A program made the position numbers and the translations under genes. 33,972 nucleotides of DNA from Rhodospirillales bacterium. GTDB lineage: Bacteria > Pseudomonadota > Alphaproteobacteria > Acetobacterales > Acetobacteraceae. Location of the stretch: assembly GCA_017304945.1 (NCBI GenBank), contig JAFKLG010000116.1, positions 1 to 33,972 on the forward strand, written 5' to 3'. A model generated the notes under the pieces. That model saw nothing but the letters and a program-made list of their open reading frames with translations, ran no database searches and was not told the DNA's origin. Below are positions 8,097-17,400 of the stretch, piece after piece (positions within the stretch are counted from its first letter, which is position 1; the number at the start of each line of letters is the position of its first letter).

Positions 8097-8768
8097 TCAT
8101 TCCATCGCGCGCAGCAGCCGCGCCAGATGCACCAGGATCGCCGCCGTCGCGCCCCAGATGTAGTGGTCTGGATGTGGCCAGACCCAGTATTCCCGCCAAT
8201 GGCCGCGAATGTGCTGCCGCTGGCGCTGCGGTGCGTCGGGATCGAGCAGCACGGAGACCGGCAGCTCGAACACCGCCTCCACCTCGGCGGGGGAGGGACG
8301 ATACGCGAGGCCGGCCGGCAGCGTGCCGATCACCGGCGTGATGCGGTAGCCGGTGCCGGTCACGAAATCCCCCAGCCGGCCGACGATCTCGACCTGCCTC
8401 GGGTCCAGCGCGATCTCCTCCTCCGCCTCGCGCAGCGCGGCGGCCTCGGGGCTGGCGTCGCCGGGATCGATGCGGCCGCCCGGGAAGCTCACCTGGCCGG
8501 CATGCTTCTTCAGGTGGGAGGTCCGCTTGGTCAGCAGGATGCCGGGCGGGCGGCCCAGCACGACCGGAACCAGCACGGCGGCCGGAATGGGCGGCATGGC
8601 GGCCTCGGCCAGCACGTCGTCGCCATGCGCCACGGGGCCCTGTGACGCCGTATCGGGTGCCGCCGTATCGGGTGCCGCGGCACCCGGTGCCCCACCTTGT
8701 CCCACGGGGCTGTCCGGCACCACGCCCTGGAGCATGGCCAGGCGCCGCTGCAACTCCTCCGCCGTCAT
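8097..8768 (-). CDS. Nudix hydrolase, CoA pyrophosphatase subfamily
   Basis: The protein has 223 residues. The subfamily signature LLTKRTSHLKKHAGQVSFPGG runs into the Nudix box GGRIDPGD...ALREAEEEI (about 97–119), with Glu116–118 supplying metal ligands. This LLTxRxxxLxxHxGQVxFPGG motif marks the CoA diphosphatase (UPF0035/NudL) group, which cleaves CoA and derivatives to 3',5'-ADP and phosphopantetheine. The first about 55 residues are a variable extension containing a small Ala-Pro-Asp-Thr repeat. ATG 8768 was chosen because codons further upstream are shadow sequence; no Shine–Dalgarno is visible. The DUF1285 gene ends 46 bases upstream. Confidence 0.88.
   Translation of the reverse strand: MTAEELQRRLAMLQGVVPDSPVGQGGAPGAAAPDTAAPDTASQGPVAHGDDVLAEAAMPPIPAAVLVPVVLGRPPGILLTKRTSHLKKHAGQVSFPGGRIDPGDASPEAAALREAEEEIALDPRQVEIVGRLGDFVTGTGYRITPVIGTLPAGLAYRPSPAEVEAVFELPVSVLLDPDAPQRQRQHIRGHWREYWVWPHPDHYIWGATAAILVHLARLLRAME
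8647..8691. repeat. 15-base tandem repeat inside the Nudix gene
   Basis: GCCGTATCGGGTGCC occurs twice in perfect tandem (8647–8661, 8662–8676), and a degenerate third unit follows (8677–8691). Read on the coding strand it gives the Ala-Pro-Asp-Thr-Ala units of the variable N-terminal extension. It is in-frame, so copy-number change would only lengthen the linker. Confidence 0.75.
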
Positions 8769-8814
8769 GCGCGGGCCGGCCCGGCGCGCCGCCGGTGGAA
8801 CGCCGTCGATCCGC

Positions 8815-9426
8815 TCACCCGTCGCCGGGGGGGAGTTCGCCCAGCGAAAAGAAATGTCCCTGGCTCCACACGCCCAGCATGCGCCGACAGCCGACCCATT
8901 CGGGCACGGCGAGGGCAACCAGCTCGTAATAGACGGCCCGATTGATGCGCGCCTCGATCCCCAGATGCCCGGCGCCGGGACGCACCAGCAGATAGGGGGT
9001 CGGCTCGCAGGTCAGGATGTCGTGCGCGACGCGGATCGGATTGTCCGGCCCGGCCGTGATCACCTGGTCCACGTTGGTGCGGAAGGAGAGCACCTGGTTG
9101 CGGCCCTCGCCGGTCCAGTCGAGCTCGACCGCGACGAAGGGCGCGTCCTCCACCTCGATCCGGCCGCGTTCGGCCGGGGTCTGCAACCACCAGCTCCCAT
9201 CCTCCTCCCGACGCAGCACCGAGGCGAACAGGCACACCAGCTCCTTCCGCTGGATCGGGCTGCCCCGATACAGCCAACTCCCGTCCCGTCGGATCACGAA
9301 GGGCAGGTCGCCGCACTCGACGGGACGTCGTGGCGGACGCCCCTCGGGCCGGAATCCGCAGGTCGGATCGTGCGGCCGACCGCGGTGCAGAGCCGTCATG
9401 GGCATCGCTGGACCGCCGTCGCTCAC
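8815..9426 (-). CDS. DUF1285 domain-containing protein
   Basis: The protein has 203 residues. The core contains LPFVIRRDGSWLYRGSPIQR, then RKELVCLFASVLRREEDGSWWLQTP and VEDAPFVAVELD, the recognisable DUF1285 pattern of two similar beta-rich subdomains. Its function is not known. Start choice: GTG 9426 has GGGAG 8 bases upstream; ATG 9405 and 9399 are in-frame alternatives without such a site. It heads the leftward DUF1285–Nudix–DUF6111–cca series and is divergent from moxR, a neighbourhood I recognise from other alphaproteobacteria. Confidence 0.85.
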   Translation of the reverse strand: MSDGGPAMPMTALHRGRPHDPTCGFRPEGRPPRRPVECGDLPFVIRRDGSWLYRGSPIQRKELVCLFASVLRREEDGSWWLQTPAERGRIEVEDAPFVAVELDWTGEGRNQVLSFRTNVDQVITAGPDNPIRVAHDILTCEPTPYLLVRPGAGHLGIEARINRAVYYELVALAVPEWVGCRRMLGVWSQGHFFSLGELPPGDG

Positions 9427-9456
9427 ATCAGGGTCTCCCGTAAGAACACGAGCCGG

Positions 9457-9475
9457 CAAGACGGGTGACGTCTTG
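9457..9475. promoter_or_regulatory. Inverted repeat 1 in DUF1285/moxR divergent region
   Basis: CAAGACG (9457–9463) and CGTCTTG (9469–9475) form a perfect 7-base inverted repeat around a GGTGA spacer. It lies 31 bases upstream of the DUF1285 start. It could be an operator or an mRNA hairpin. Confidence 0.4.
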
Positions 9476-9480
9476 GCCGC

Positions 9481-9501
9481 GCGACAATGAATCGTTGTCG
9501 C
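9481..9501. promoter_or_regulatory. Inverted repeat 2, operator-like dyad
   Basis: GCGACAA (9481–9487) and TTGTCGC (9495–9501) are perfect inverted arms separated by 7 bases, giving a 21-base dyad of the size bound by dimeric helix-turn-helix regulators. It sits between two divergent gene sets. The binding protein is unknown. Confidence 0.45.
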
Positions 9502-9557
9502 CAGCCGGCGATATAGGAAGCATCCCCCGGCGGGCGAAAGTGCCTATATGAGTTCAA

Positions 9558-9575
9558 GGCCAGCATTTTCTGGCC
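9558..9575. promoter_or_regulatory. Inverted repeat 3 upstream of moxR
   Basis: GGCCAG (9558–9563) and CTGGCC (9570–9575) flank a CATTTT spacer. It lies 64 bases before the moxR start, downstream of the AT-rich CTATATG at 9544–9550. As RNA it would be a leader hairpin; as DNA, a further dyad. Confidence 0.35.
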
Positions 9576-9639
9576 GCGACGCCTCTCCGGGGCGTGATCA
9601 TGGCCCATGCGCCACAGGCGGGCGCGACGTGGAGGCGAG

Positions 9640-10636
<997 letters not shown>

Positions 10637-10644
<8 letters not shown>

Positions 10645-11608
10645 GGTCGGCCGCTCCGCGGGGGCCGGCCCCATCGGCACCCAGCCCGGCAGCACCCAGG
10701 CCGGCAGCACCCAGCTTGGCGGCACTGCCGCTGGCGCCCCCGCCGCCGCGCGCCGCGCCGAGGCGATCGGGGTGCGCCTGCCGCCGCTGCTGGTCGCCGC
10801 CGACCGCGTCGCCGCCACCGTGGCGCAAGGCGTGCACGGCCGCCGCCGGGTCGGCCAGGGCGACAGTTTCTGGCAGTTCCGCCGCTTCGTCGCCGGCGAT
10901 TCCGTCACCCGCATCGACTGGCGCCAATCCGCCAAGTCCGGCCGCCCGGTGCCGGAAGGCTGGTTCGTCCGCGAGACGGAGTGGGAAGCCGCACAGACGG
11001 TGTTCCTGTGGCGGGATGGCTCCGCCTCCATGCGCTGGCGCTCGCGCGGCGTGGATCTCGAGAAGCGGGACCGCGCCAGCGTGCTGCTGCTGGCGCTCGC
11101 CTCGCTGCTGCTGCGCGGGGGGGAGCGGGTGCAGCTCCTGCGCCCCGGTGCCCGCCCGGTCGCCGGCCGCTTCGGGCTCGATCGTCTGGCGGCGGATCTC
11201 GGCCTGCCCGACGACGAGGACGGGCTGCCGCCCTCCGTGCCGCTGCCCCGCCACGCCTCCGTCGTGCTGTTCGGCGACTTCCTCTCCCCGCTCGAGGAGA
11301 TCCAGGCCCTGCTGGCCCGCTTCGCCGCGGTGCCGGTCACCGGCTACCTGCTGCAGGTGCTCGACCCGGCCGAGGCGCTGCTCCCCTATGCCGGCCGCAT
11401 CCGCTTCCGCGGCGTCGAACGCGACGGGGAGGCGCTGATCCCGCGGGTCGAGAACGTGCGCGACGCCTACGCGAAGCGGCTGCAGGCGCAACAGGCGGGG
11501 CTGGCGACGCTATGCGCCGCCGCCGGTTTCGGCTTCGGCATCCACCGCACCGATCACGCGCCGGAATCCGCCTTGCTGACCCTGTATGCCGGGCTGGGGC
11601 AGCGATGA
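10637..11608 (+). CDS. DUF58 domain-containing protein (MoxR partner)
   Basis: The protein has 323 residues from TTG 10637. The DUF58 signature FRRFVAGDSVTRIDWRQSAK (about 81–100) is followed by a VWA-like strand with an intact metal-site motif RDGSASM (Asp127, Ser129, Ser131). DUF58 proteins are the usual partner of MoxR ATPases. A Gly-Ser-Thr-Gln repeat of about 15 bases per unit (10675–10725) lies in the N-terminal 30 residues. The start overlaps the moxR stop, which supports this unusual start codon. Confidence 0.9.
10675..10725 (+). repeat. Short tandem repeat in DUF58 N-terminus
   Basis: Roughly three copies of a 15-base unit similar to CGGCAGCACCCAGGC encode Gly-Ser-Thr-Gln-Ala/Pro units in the disordered N-terminus. 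The copies are imperfect at the ends. Confidence 0.55.
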
Positions 11609-11689
11609 CGCGCGCGCAAATCTCCTGCACCCGTCCCGCTGCGGAACGACACCCGCGCCGGTTGATCTTCCCCGTATGATCGCGCCCGC

Positions 11690-14395
11690 ATGATCTTCAC
11701 CGCGCCCTGGGTGCTCGCGGCACTCGCCGTCCTGCCGTTGCTCTGGTGGCTGCTGCGCGTCACCCCGCCCGCCCCCCGCGCCGAGACCTTCCCCGCCATC
11801 CGCCTGCTGCTCGGCCTGCGCGCCACGGAGGAGACTCCCGCCCGCACCCCCTGGTGGCTGCTGCTGCTGCGCGTCGCCGCCGCCGCGCTGGTGATCCTGG
11901 CGCTGTCCGGGCCGGTGCTGGACGCCGGCGCGCGGCTGGCCGGCAGCGGTCCCGTCCTGCTGGTGGTCGACAACGGCTGGGCCGCGGCGCCCGACTGGCC
12001 GAAACGCATGCAGGCGGCCGAGGGCGTGCTGGACCGCGCCGCCCGCGCGGGCCGCCGCGTCGCTCTGCTTGCCACGGCGCCCGACGGCACCGGCACCGCG
12101 CCGCAGGCGACGCCGGCCATGGCGGTGCCGGACCTGCGCGCCCGCCTCGCGGCCTTGCACCCGGAGCCCTGGCCCCCCGACCGCGCCGCCGCCGCCGAGG
12201 CGCTGCGCCGCTGGAAGGCCGAAGGCGCCAGCGTCGTCTACCTCACCGACGGGCTGACCCACGGGGCGGACTTCCCCCGCTTCGCCGATGCCGTCACCGC
12301 CATCGGCCCGGTCACCGAGTTCTGTTGCGACACCCAGCCCGCCCGCGTGCTGCTGCCCCCGACCAACGAGGCGGACAAGCTCGTCGCCCGTGTGGCGCAG
12401 GCCCCCCGGCTGGCGCCCAGCCAGGCGGTGGTGCTCGCGCAGAGCGGCGACGGCCGCAGCCTGGCCCGCGCGGTGATCGACCTGCCGGCCGGGGCGGGCA
12501 CCGGCTCCGCCGCCCTGGCGCTGCCGCCGGAACTGCGCAACCGGCTGAGCCGGCTGGTGCTGGAAGGACCGCCCTCCGCCGGCGCCGTGCTGCTGCTGGA
12601 CGAGCGCTGGCGGCGGCGCCCGGTCGGGCTGGTCGCCGGCGAGCAGACCACCGCCGACACGCCGTTCTCCGGCCCGCTCTACTTCCTGCGCCGCGCCCTG
12701 CAGCCCTTCACCGAGTTGCGGGAGGCGGACGTCCCGACGCTGCTCTCCCGCGACCTCTCGGTGCTGATCCTCGCCGACCGCCCGCTGCCCCCCGGCCCCG
12801 AACGCGACGCGATCGCCGCCTGGGTGGAGAAGGGCGGGCTGCTGATCCGCTTCGCCGGCCCGCGCATGGCGGAGGCGACCGGCGGCACCGGGGCGGACCG
12901 CGAGGACACGCTGCTGCCGGTCCACCTCCTCGGCGGCGACCGTCAGTTGGGCGGCGCGCTGTCCTGGAACGAGCCGGCCAGCCTGGCCCCATTCCCCGCC
13001 GGCTCCCCCTTCGCCGGCCTGACCTCGGAAGAGGCGCCCAAGGAGGTGAAGGTCACGCGTCAGGTCCTGGCGGAACCCACCGCCGACCTGGCCAGCCATA
13101 CCTGGGCGACGCTCGCCGACGGCACGCCGCTGGTCACCGAGGCCACCCGCGGCGCCGGGCGGATCGTGCTGTTCCACACCACCGCCAATGCGGACTGGTC
13201 CAACCTGCCGCTCTCCGGACTGTTCGTGGACATGCTGCGCCGCCTCGTCGCACTCTCGGCCGGCGTCGCATCGGCGGCGGACGGCACCGTGCTGAGCCCG
13301 GCCGAGACGCTGGACGGGTTTGGCCAGATGTCGCTCCCACCCCCCGCCGCCACCGGCCTCGCCGCCAACGCGTTCGGCACCACGCCGGCCTCGCCGCGCC
13401 ACCCGCCCGGGCTCTACGGGCCGGAGAACGGCCGCCACGCGCTCAACCTCGGGGCCAGCCTCCCGCTGCCCGAGGCGGCGCCGCTGCTCTCCGGCGCCCG
13501 CGTCGAGCCGCTCGACGCCGCCGTCCCCGAACGCGCCCTCGGCCCGCCGCTGCTGGTGGTCGCGATCCTGCTGCTCGCCCTCGACCTGCTGATCTCGCTC
13601 TCGCTGCGCGGCCTGCTGCGCGCCCGCGTGGCCGGCGCCGCGCTGGCCCTGGGCCTGCTCGCCGCCGGTCCCGTGCAGGCGCTGGAGACCAACCCCAACC
13701 CCGCGCTCGCCACCCGGCTCGGCTACATCCTGACCGGCGATGCCCAGGTCGACGCGGTCTCCAAGGCCGGGCTCGAGGGCCTGTCCGAATACGTGAACCG
13801 CCGCACCGCCGCGGTGCTGGTGGAGCCCGATCCCGTCACCCCCGGCAGCACCGATCTCAGCTTCTATCCGCTGCTCTACTGGCCGATCACCGCCGACGCG
13901 CAGCCGCTGAACGAGGTCCAGGCCGCCGCGCTGAACGACTACATGAGCCGCGGCGGCATCGTGCTGATCGACACCCGCGACTCGGGATCCGGCGCCGGCT
14001 TCGCCCCCGGCACGGACTCGGCGCTGCGGCGGGTCGGACAGGGGCTGCTGGTGCCCCCGCTCGCGCCGCTGACCACCGAGCACGTGCTGGCGCGGTCGTT
14101 CTACCTGCTGTCCGACTTTCCCGGCCGGTTCACCGGCGACACCGTCTGGGTGCAGCGCGACCAGGACCGCACCAACGACAGCGTCAGCCCGGTGATCGTC
14201 GGCGGCAACGACTGGGCCGCCGCCTGGGCGGTGGATGCCTCCGGCCGCAACCCGTACGCGGTGATCCCCGGCGGCCAGCGCCAGCGCACGCTCGCCTACC
14301 GCTTCGGCGTGAACCTCGTGATGTACGCGCTGACCGGCAACTACAAGGGCGACCAGGTCCACGTCCCCGCCATCCTCCAGCGGCTCGGGCAGTAG
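11690..14395 (+). CDS. DUF4159 domain-containing membrane protein (BatA-like N-terminus)
   Basis: The protein has 901 residues. It opens with a BatA/aerotolerance-regulator-like segment (FTAPWVLAALAVLPLLWWLLRVTPP) with membrane helices at about 5–25 and 58–80. A VWA-like region follows, whose first strand reads VLLVVDNGWAAA, so the metal-site serines are missing. A glutamine-amidotransferase-like fold is suggested by LSVLILADRPLPPGPERDAI and VEKGGLLIRFAGPRM. Two helices at about 615–665 precede the DUF4159 domain (about 690–890; LGYILTGDAQVDAVSKAGL, SRGGIVLIDTRDSG). The MoxR–DUF58–DUF4159 order is a recurring alphaproteobacterial set, likely envelope-related. An 81-base gap separates it from DUF58. 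The same-strand frame-1 reading frame across it is a shadow. Confidence 0.9.
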   Translation: MIFTAPWVLAALAVLPLLWWLLRVTPPAPRAETFPAIRLLLGLRATEETPARTPWWLLLLRVAAAALVILALSGPVLDAGARLAGSGPVLLVVDNGWAAAPDWPKRMQAAEGVLDRAARAGRRVALLATAPDGTGTAPQATPAMAVPDLRARLAALHPEPWPPDRAAAAEALRRWKAEGASVVYLTDGLTHGADFPRFADAVTAIGPVTEFCCDTQPARVLLPPTNEADKLVARVAQAPRLAPSQAVVLAQSGDGRSLARAVIDLPAGAGTGSAALALPPELRNRLSRLVLEGPPSAGAVLLLDERWRRRPVGLVAGEQTTADTPFSGPLYFLRRALQPFTELREADVPTLLSRDLSVLILADRPLPPGPERDAIAAWVEKGGLLIRFAGPRMAEATGGTGADREDTLLPVHLLGGDRQLGGALSWNEPASLAPFPAGSPFAGLTSEEAPKEVKVTRQVLAEPTADLASHTWATLADGTPLVTEATRGAGRIVLFHTTANADWSNLPLSGLFVDMLRRLVALSAGVASAADGTVLSPAETLDGFGQMSLPPPAATGLAANAFGTTPASPRHPPGLYGPENGRHALNLGASLPLPEAAPLLSGARVEPLDAAVPERALGPPLLVVAILLLALDLLISLSLRGLLRARVAGAALALGLLAAGPVQALETNPNPALATRLGYILTGDAQVDAVSKAGLEGLSEYVNRRTAAVLVEPDPVTPGSTDLSFYPLLYWPITADAQPLNEVQAAALNDYMSRGGIVLIDTRDSGSGAGFAPGTDSALRRVGQGLLVPPLAPLTTEHVLARSFYLLSDFPGRFTGDTVWVQRDQDRTNDSVSPVIVGGNDWAAAWAVDASGRNPYAVIPGGQRQRTLAYRFGVNLVMYALTGNYKGDQVHVPAILQRLGQ

Positions 14396-14499
14396 CCACC
14401 GGCCGCGACGCGACCGTCATCTTTCGCGACTTGTGTCTTCACGCATCCGTGTGTTTGCCTCCCGGCACGATTGTCGTTGGGCAGACCGCGAGAGGGCGG

Positions 14500-17400
14500 A
14501 TGAGCAACCTGATCCTGACCACCGGGCAGACCGTCGCCGCCATCACCCTGGGCGGCAGCGACACCGCGACGGTCAACCTCGGCGCCGTCGCCGATCAGTT
14601 CCACCTCGCCGGCGGGCAGGCGACGGTCTACGGGCTGGCCGAGGCGACCGAGATCACCCAGGGCGGCCTGCTCACGGTTGCCAGCGGCGGCATCGCCCAG
14701 CAGACCACCGTGCAGACCGGCGGCCAGGCCATCCTGCGGACGGGTGGCAGCGCCGCCGGTGCGCTGCTGGCGCAGCAGGACGGCACCGTCGCGGTCCAAG
14801 GCACCGCCGCGCAGGTCCAGGCCGGCGATTTCGGCCTCGCCCTGGTGGAGGCCGGCGGCACGGTCGCAAGCAGCACCATCGCGGCCGAAGGCGTGTTGGT
14901 CGCGTTCCAGGGCGCCACGCTGAACGCCTTGCAGGTCGATGCCGGCGGCTGGGCCGTGCTGCTGCCCGGCAGCACCCTCACCGCGGCCGCGACCGGCGCG
15001 GGGCAGGTCGTCACCACCGGCGTCGCCATGCTGCAGGCGGACGGCACCATGACCGCCGCCAGCACCCTCCTGGCCGAGGCGATCGGCGCGGGCGCGAACG
15101 CGTTCGTCCTCTCGGGCGGCCTCGCCCTGGGCGGCACCGTCGCGGCCGGCGGCACCCAGCGCCTGTTCCAGGGCGGCACCGCGAGCGGCGTGCGGCTCGC
15201 CGGCGGGGTCCAGGTGGTGGACGACGACGCGATCGCCATGGACACGCGGATCGAGCAGGGCGGGGTGGAATACGTCTTCGCCGGCGGCACCGCCATCGCC
15301 TCCGTCGCCGCGAATGGCGGCATCGCCATCGTCGACGCCGGCGGCCTGAGCACCGGGCTGGTGATCGGCGCCGACGGGCTGGCCTATGTCGATGGCCTCG
15401 CCAACGCCACCACGGTGATGAGCGGCGGCATCGAGGACATCGTGTTCTCCGGGTCGGTGCTGAACGACACGATCGCGGTGGGCGGCATCTCCTTCATGTT
15501 CGGCACCTCCCACCACACCCAGGTCGAGGGCCTCGACGTGGTCGAGGGAACCGCCCTGGACTACGTGGTCAGGGCCGGCGGCACCCTGCTGAGCGGCTAT
15601 CCCACCGCGCTGACCAACCCGAACGCGGCCCCCAGCCCGTTCACCGACGGGACGGTCGCCGCGGGCGGGCTCGAGGTCGTGTTCGCCGGCGCCGTGGACG
15701 ACGGCAGCACCATCGAGGCCGGCGGTACGCTCGTCATCCTGCCGGGCGCCACGGTGCAGAACCTCGCCCTCGCCCAGGGCGCGACCGCGGTGACCTCGGG
15801 CGTCGTGATCTTCGCGCCCCCGGGCACCATCGAACTCGCGGGCACCGTGAGCGGCCTCAGCCTCAACGCCGGCATGGTCGCCTGGGCCATGGCCGGCGGC
15901 GTCGAGAGCGGGGTGACCATCGGCAACGGCGCGCTCGACACGATCGCGGCGGGCGGCACGCTGCTGGGCGGATCGGTGACCGCTGGCGGCAGCCTGTCCG
16001 TGACCAGCGGCGGGCTCGCCACCGCACTCGCGATCGGACCCGGCGGTTGGGCCGAGGTGCTGAGCGGGGCCACGCTCGCCGGCCTCACGCTCGACGGCGC
16101 CGGCACGCTGGTGCTGGGGGAGGGCGCGCTCACCACCGGCACCATCGATCTCGCCGCCACCGGCACAGGCACCAGCACTGGCGCCGAACTCGACCTGCTC
16201 GGCAGCTCTGCGGGGGGCGCCGTGATCGCGGGGTTCGACGCCGGCGACACGCTGCTGTTCCAGGCGATCGGCGGCACCCCGACCGTCAGCCTCACCGCCG
16301 GGAACACGCTGCAGGTTGCCGGCGACGGCACCATCGCCACGGTGCGGCTCGATCCGAACCAGGACTACAGCCACAGCCACTTCCAGGTGGTCCGCACCGC
16401 CGCGGGCGCCGCGGTGACGATCGAGGCGACCCCCACCCCGCAGGCGGTCGGGACCCCGACCGGAACCGGCGTCACCCCGGCCCATATCCCGCTCTACCTC
16501 CTGCCGTTCAGCGGCGGCTACAAGATCGGCATCCAGGTGAGCCTGGACGGCGGTGCCACCTATCGGATGTACGAGTTCGACACCGGCGGCACCGGCTTCT
16601 ACGCCGCCTACGATCCGGCCACCTGGGGCGCCACCACGCCGCAAAGCCAGGCGCCGGTGATCAACTCCTACGCCAGCGGCAATACCTACGCGACCCAGCC
16701 CGTCACCGCCGACGTCACCTTCCAGACGACCAACGGCGGCACGATCGCACTCGCAGACGCCACGATCGGAATGATCCTGAGCGCGCAGAACCCCGGATCC
16801 TTCACCACCCAGCAGTGGAACACGACCCTCACCGGGATGACCGCGACGCCGCCGTTGCAGACCACGACCTGGGGCGATTTCGGCATGTCGCTGCATTCCG
16901 GCCTCGGGCTCGCGGCATTGCTGCCGCAACTCGGTGACGGGCTCTCCGACGGGTTCATCGTGACCGTCGGCGCCTGGCCGAACGGCCAGCTGGGGCAGAT
17001 CGGGGACGTGCAGGTCGGGCTGAGCGCCGCCGATATCGCGAGCTTCACGACGGTCACCCCGATGCAGGGGCAGAGCCTGGTCGACCTGTTCCCGAACTCG
17101 GGTCAGCCGACCTATGGCGAGGCCCAGATCAGCGGCGAGTTCGTCCTCAATGACGGCACCGCCCCGCCGTTCAGCACCGTCACCGGCTACGTCGTCGACA
17201 CCGGCTCTCCGACCGGCCGGATCTACGAGGGCACGACCCTGACCGCCGAGGATCTCGCCCCGTATGTGCAGGGGCGGCAGATCGACAACCGCACCACCGT
17301 GACCATGAGCGGCAGTGCCGCGCCGGGCGCCGCTGCCGGGTGGTCGCTCAGCTTCACCGGCGGCGACCAGCCCGGGCTCAACCAGCTCAATACCGGACAG

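Noticed and set aside
11746..14499. Upstream extension of the Hint-protein frame, giving a reading frame of more than 2100 codons
   Set aside because: This part lies on top of the DUF4159 gene in another frame and is an Arg/Pro/Ala-rich shadow of it. The recognisable protein begins at ATG 14500.
14560..16300. DNA-level tandem repeat array or CRISPR-like array in the Hint-protein gene
   Set aside because: The repetition is at protein level (GG-rich beta-helix units) with variable spacing and codons; no constant DNA repeat with unique spacers is present.
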